Below are positions 63,452 to 64,000 of a stretch of 64,000 nucleotides of DNA, one piece after another. The notes beneath the pieces are model-generated. The model ran no database searches. It worked only from the letters and a program-made list of their open reading frames with translations, and had not been told where the DNA came from. Positions within the stretch are counted from its first letter, which is position 1. Every line of letters begins with the position of its first letter. This DNA comes from Zavarzinia sp. (GTDB lineage: Bacteria; Pseudomonadota; Alphaproteobacteria; Zavarziniales; Zavarziniaceae), in contig JAOZVS010000058.1 of the NCBI GenBank assembly GCA_025869435.1, forward strand, positions 1 to 64,000, written 5' to 3'. Made by a program: the position numbers and the translations under genes.

Positions 63452-64000
63452 TCAGGCGCCGCGTTCCGCTTCAAGGCTGCGCTCCAGCACCGCCAGTTCC
63501 GTTTCCAGCCGGGCGAGTTCCACCGCCCTGGCCGATTCGGCCCTGGCGGTGAAGGCGCCCGTCACCTCGTCCAGCATGGCGCCGATTTTGGCAAGACTGG
63601 GGTGGTCCGCGCCCCGCAGCTGATAAAGCCGCTGCCCATGCTCGCCCAGCCGCCGGCCAAGGCCGAGGTAAAAGGTCAGCAAGCGGCGCTGGTCCATGGC
63701 ATTCTCGGGATGCTCCTGCACCCGGTAGACGACGGGCAGCGCCACATCCTCCAGCCGGCGCAGACGCGCGGCGAGAGCGGGCGGCGCCACCCCGGCGAGA
63801 TGGTTGATGGCGTCGAGATGACCGTCGGCGACGGTCAATATGTCGACGGCCGCGCTGCCCGTTGGCGCGCCCGGCGCCAGGGCCCGGAAGATCAGCTGCA
63901 CGGCGCCATAGGCGGCGAGCCCCGCCCCGATCGACAGGGACGGCGCGTCGCCAAGCCCCAGGTAGAAGATCAGGAAGGCGATACCGCCGCCAAGGCCCGA
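63452..64000 (-). CDS. Hypothetical membrane-associated protein, 5' end beyond window
   Basis: Frame stays open to the window edge (…GGGIAFLIFYLGLGDAPSLSIGAGLAAYGAVQLIFRALAPG…), hydrophobic N-part and coiled-coil C-part. Confidence 0.6.
   Translation of the reverse strand, partial: SGLGGGIAFLIFYLGLGDAPSLSIGAGLAAYGAVQLIFRALAPGAPTGSAAVDILTVADGHLDAINHLAGVAPPALAARLRRLEDVALPVVYRVQEHPENAMDQRRLLTFYLGLGRRLGEHGQRLYQLRGADHPSLAKIGAMLDEVTGAFTARAESARAVELARLETELAVLERSLEAERGA

Overview
GC-rich 64 kb chromosomal window from an alphaproteobacterium (inferred from the gene complement, the lptFG-lptD-surA-pdxA-rsmA order, and the bifunctional MaoC-phosphotransacetylase next to ackA). About 58 protein-coding genes fill nearly all of it. 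I see no rRNA, tRNA, CRISPR array, prophage or transposase. Core blocks: glpK/moaA/NAD kinase/ndk/ABC-F; pepA-holC; lptF-lptG-lptD-surA-pdxA-rsmA; ackA-pta; ettA; a beta-oxidation-like cluster with a divergent AraC regulator; groES-groEL with a CIRCE operator; amidase and rodA. The most interesting accessory loci are: (1) a Slam/DUF560 (type XI secretion-like) outer-membrane gene immediately followed by a TbpB-barrel-like surface lipoprotein with no recognisable function; (2) an Fnr-type regulator flanked by two perfect TTGA-N6-TCAA anaeroboxes, beside a GNAT-Usp pair, an APH-ATPase fusion and a Zn-alcohol dehydrogenase, resembling a hypoxia island; (3) a DUF1778-GNAT toxin-antitoxin pair with a perfect 19-bp palindrome upstream; (4) a soluble chemoreceptor-like protein with inverted (signalling-then-sensor) domain order. 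Two REP/MITE-like nested inverted repeats are also visible. All calls come from reading the sequence and the supplied ORF track; no database search was run.
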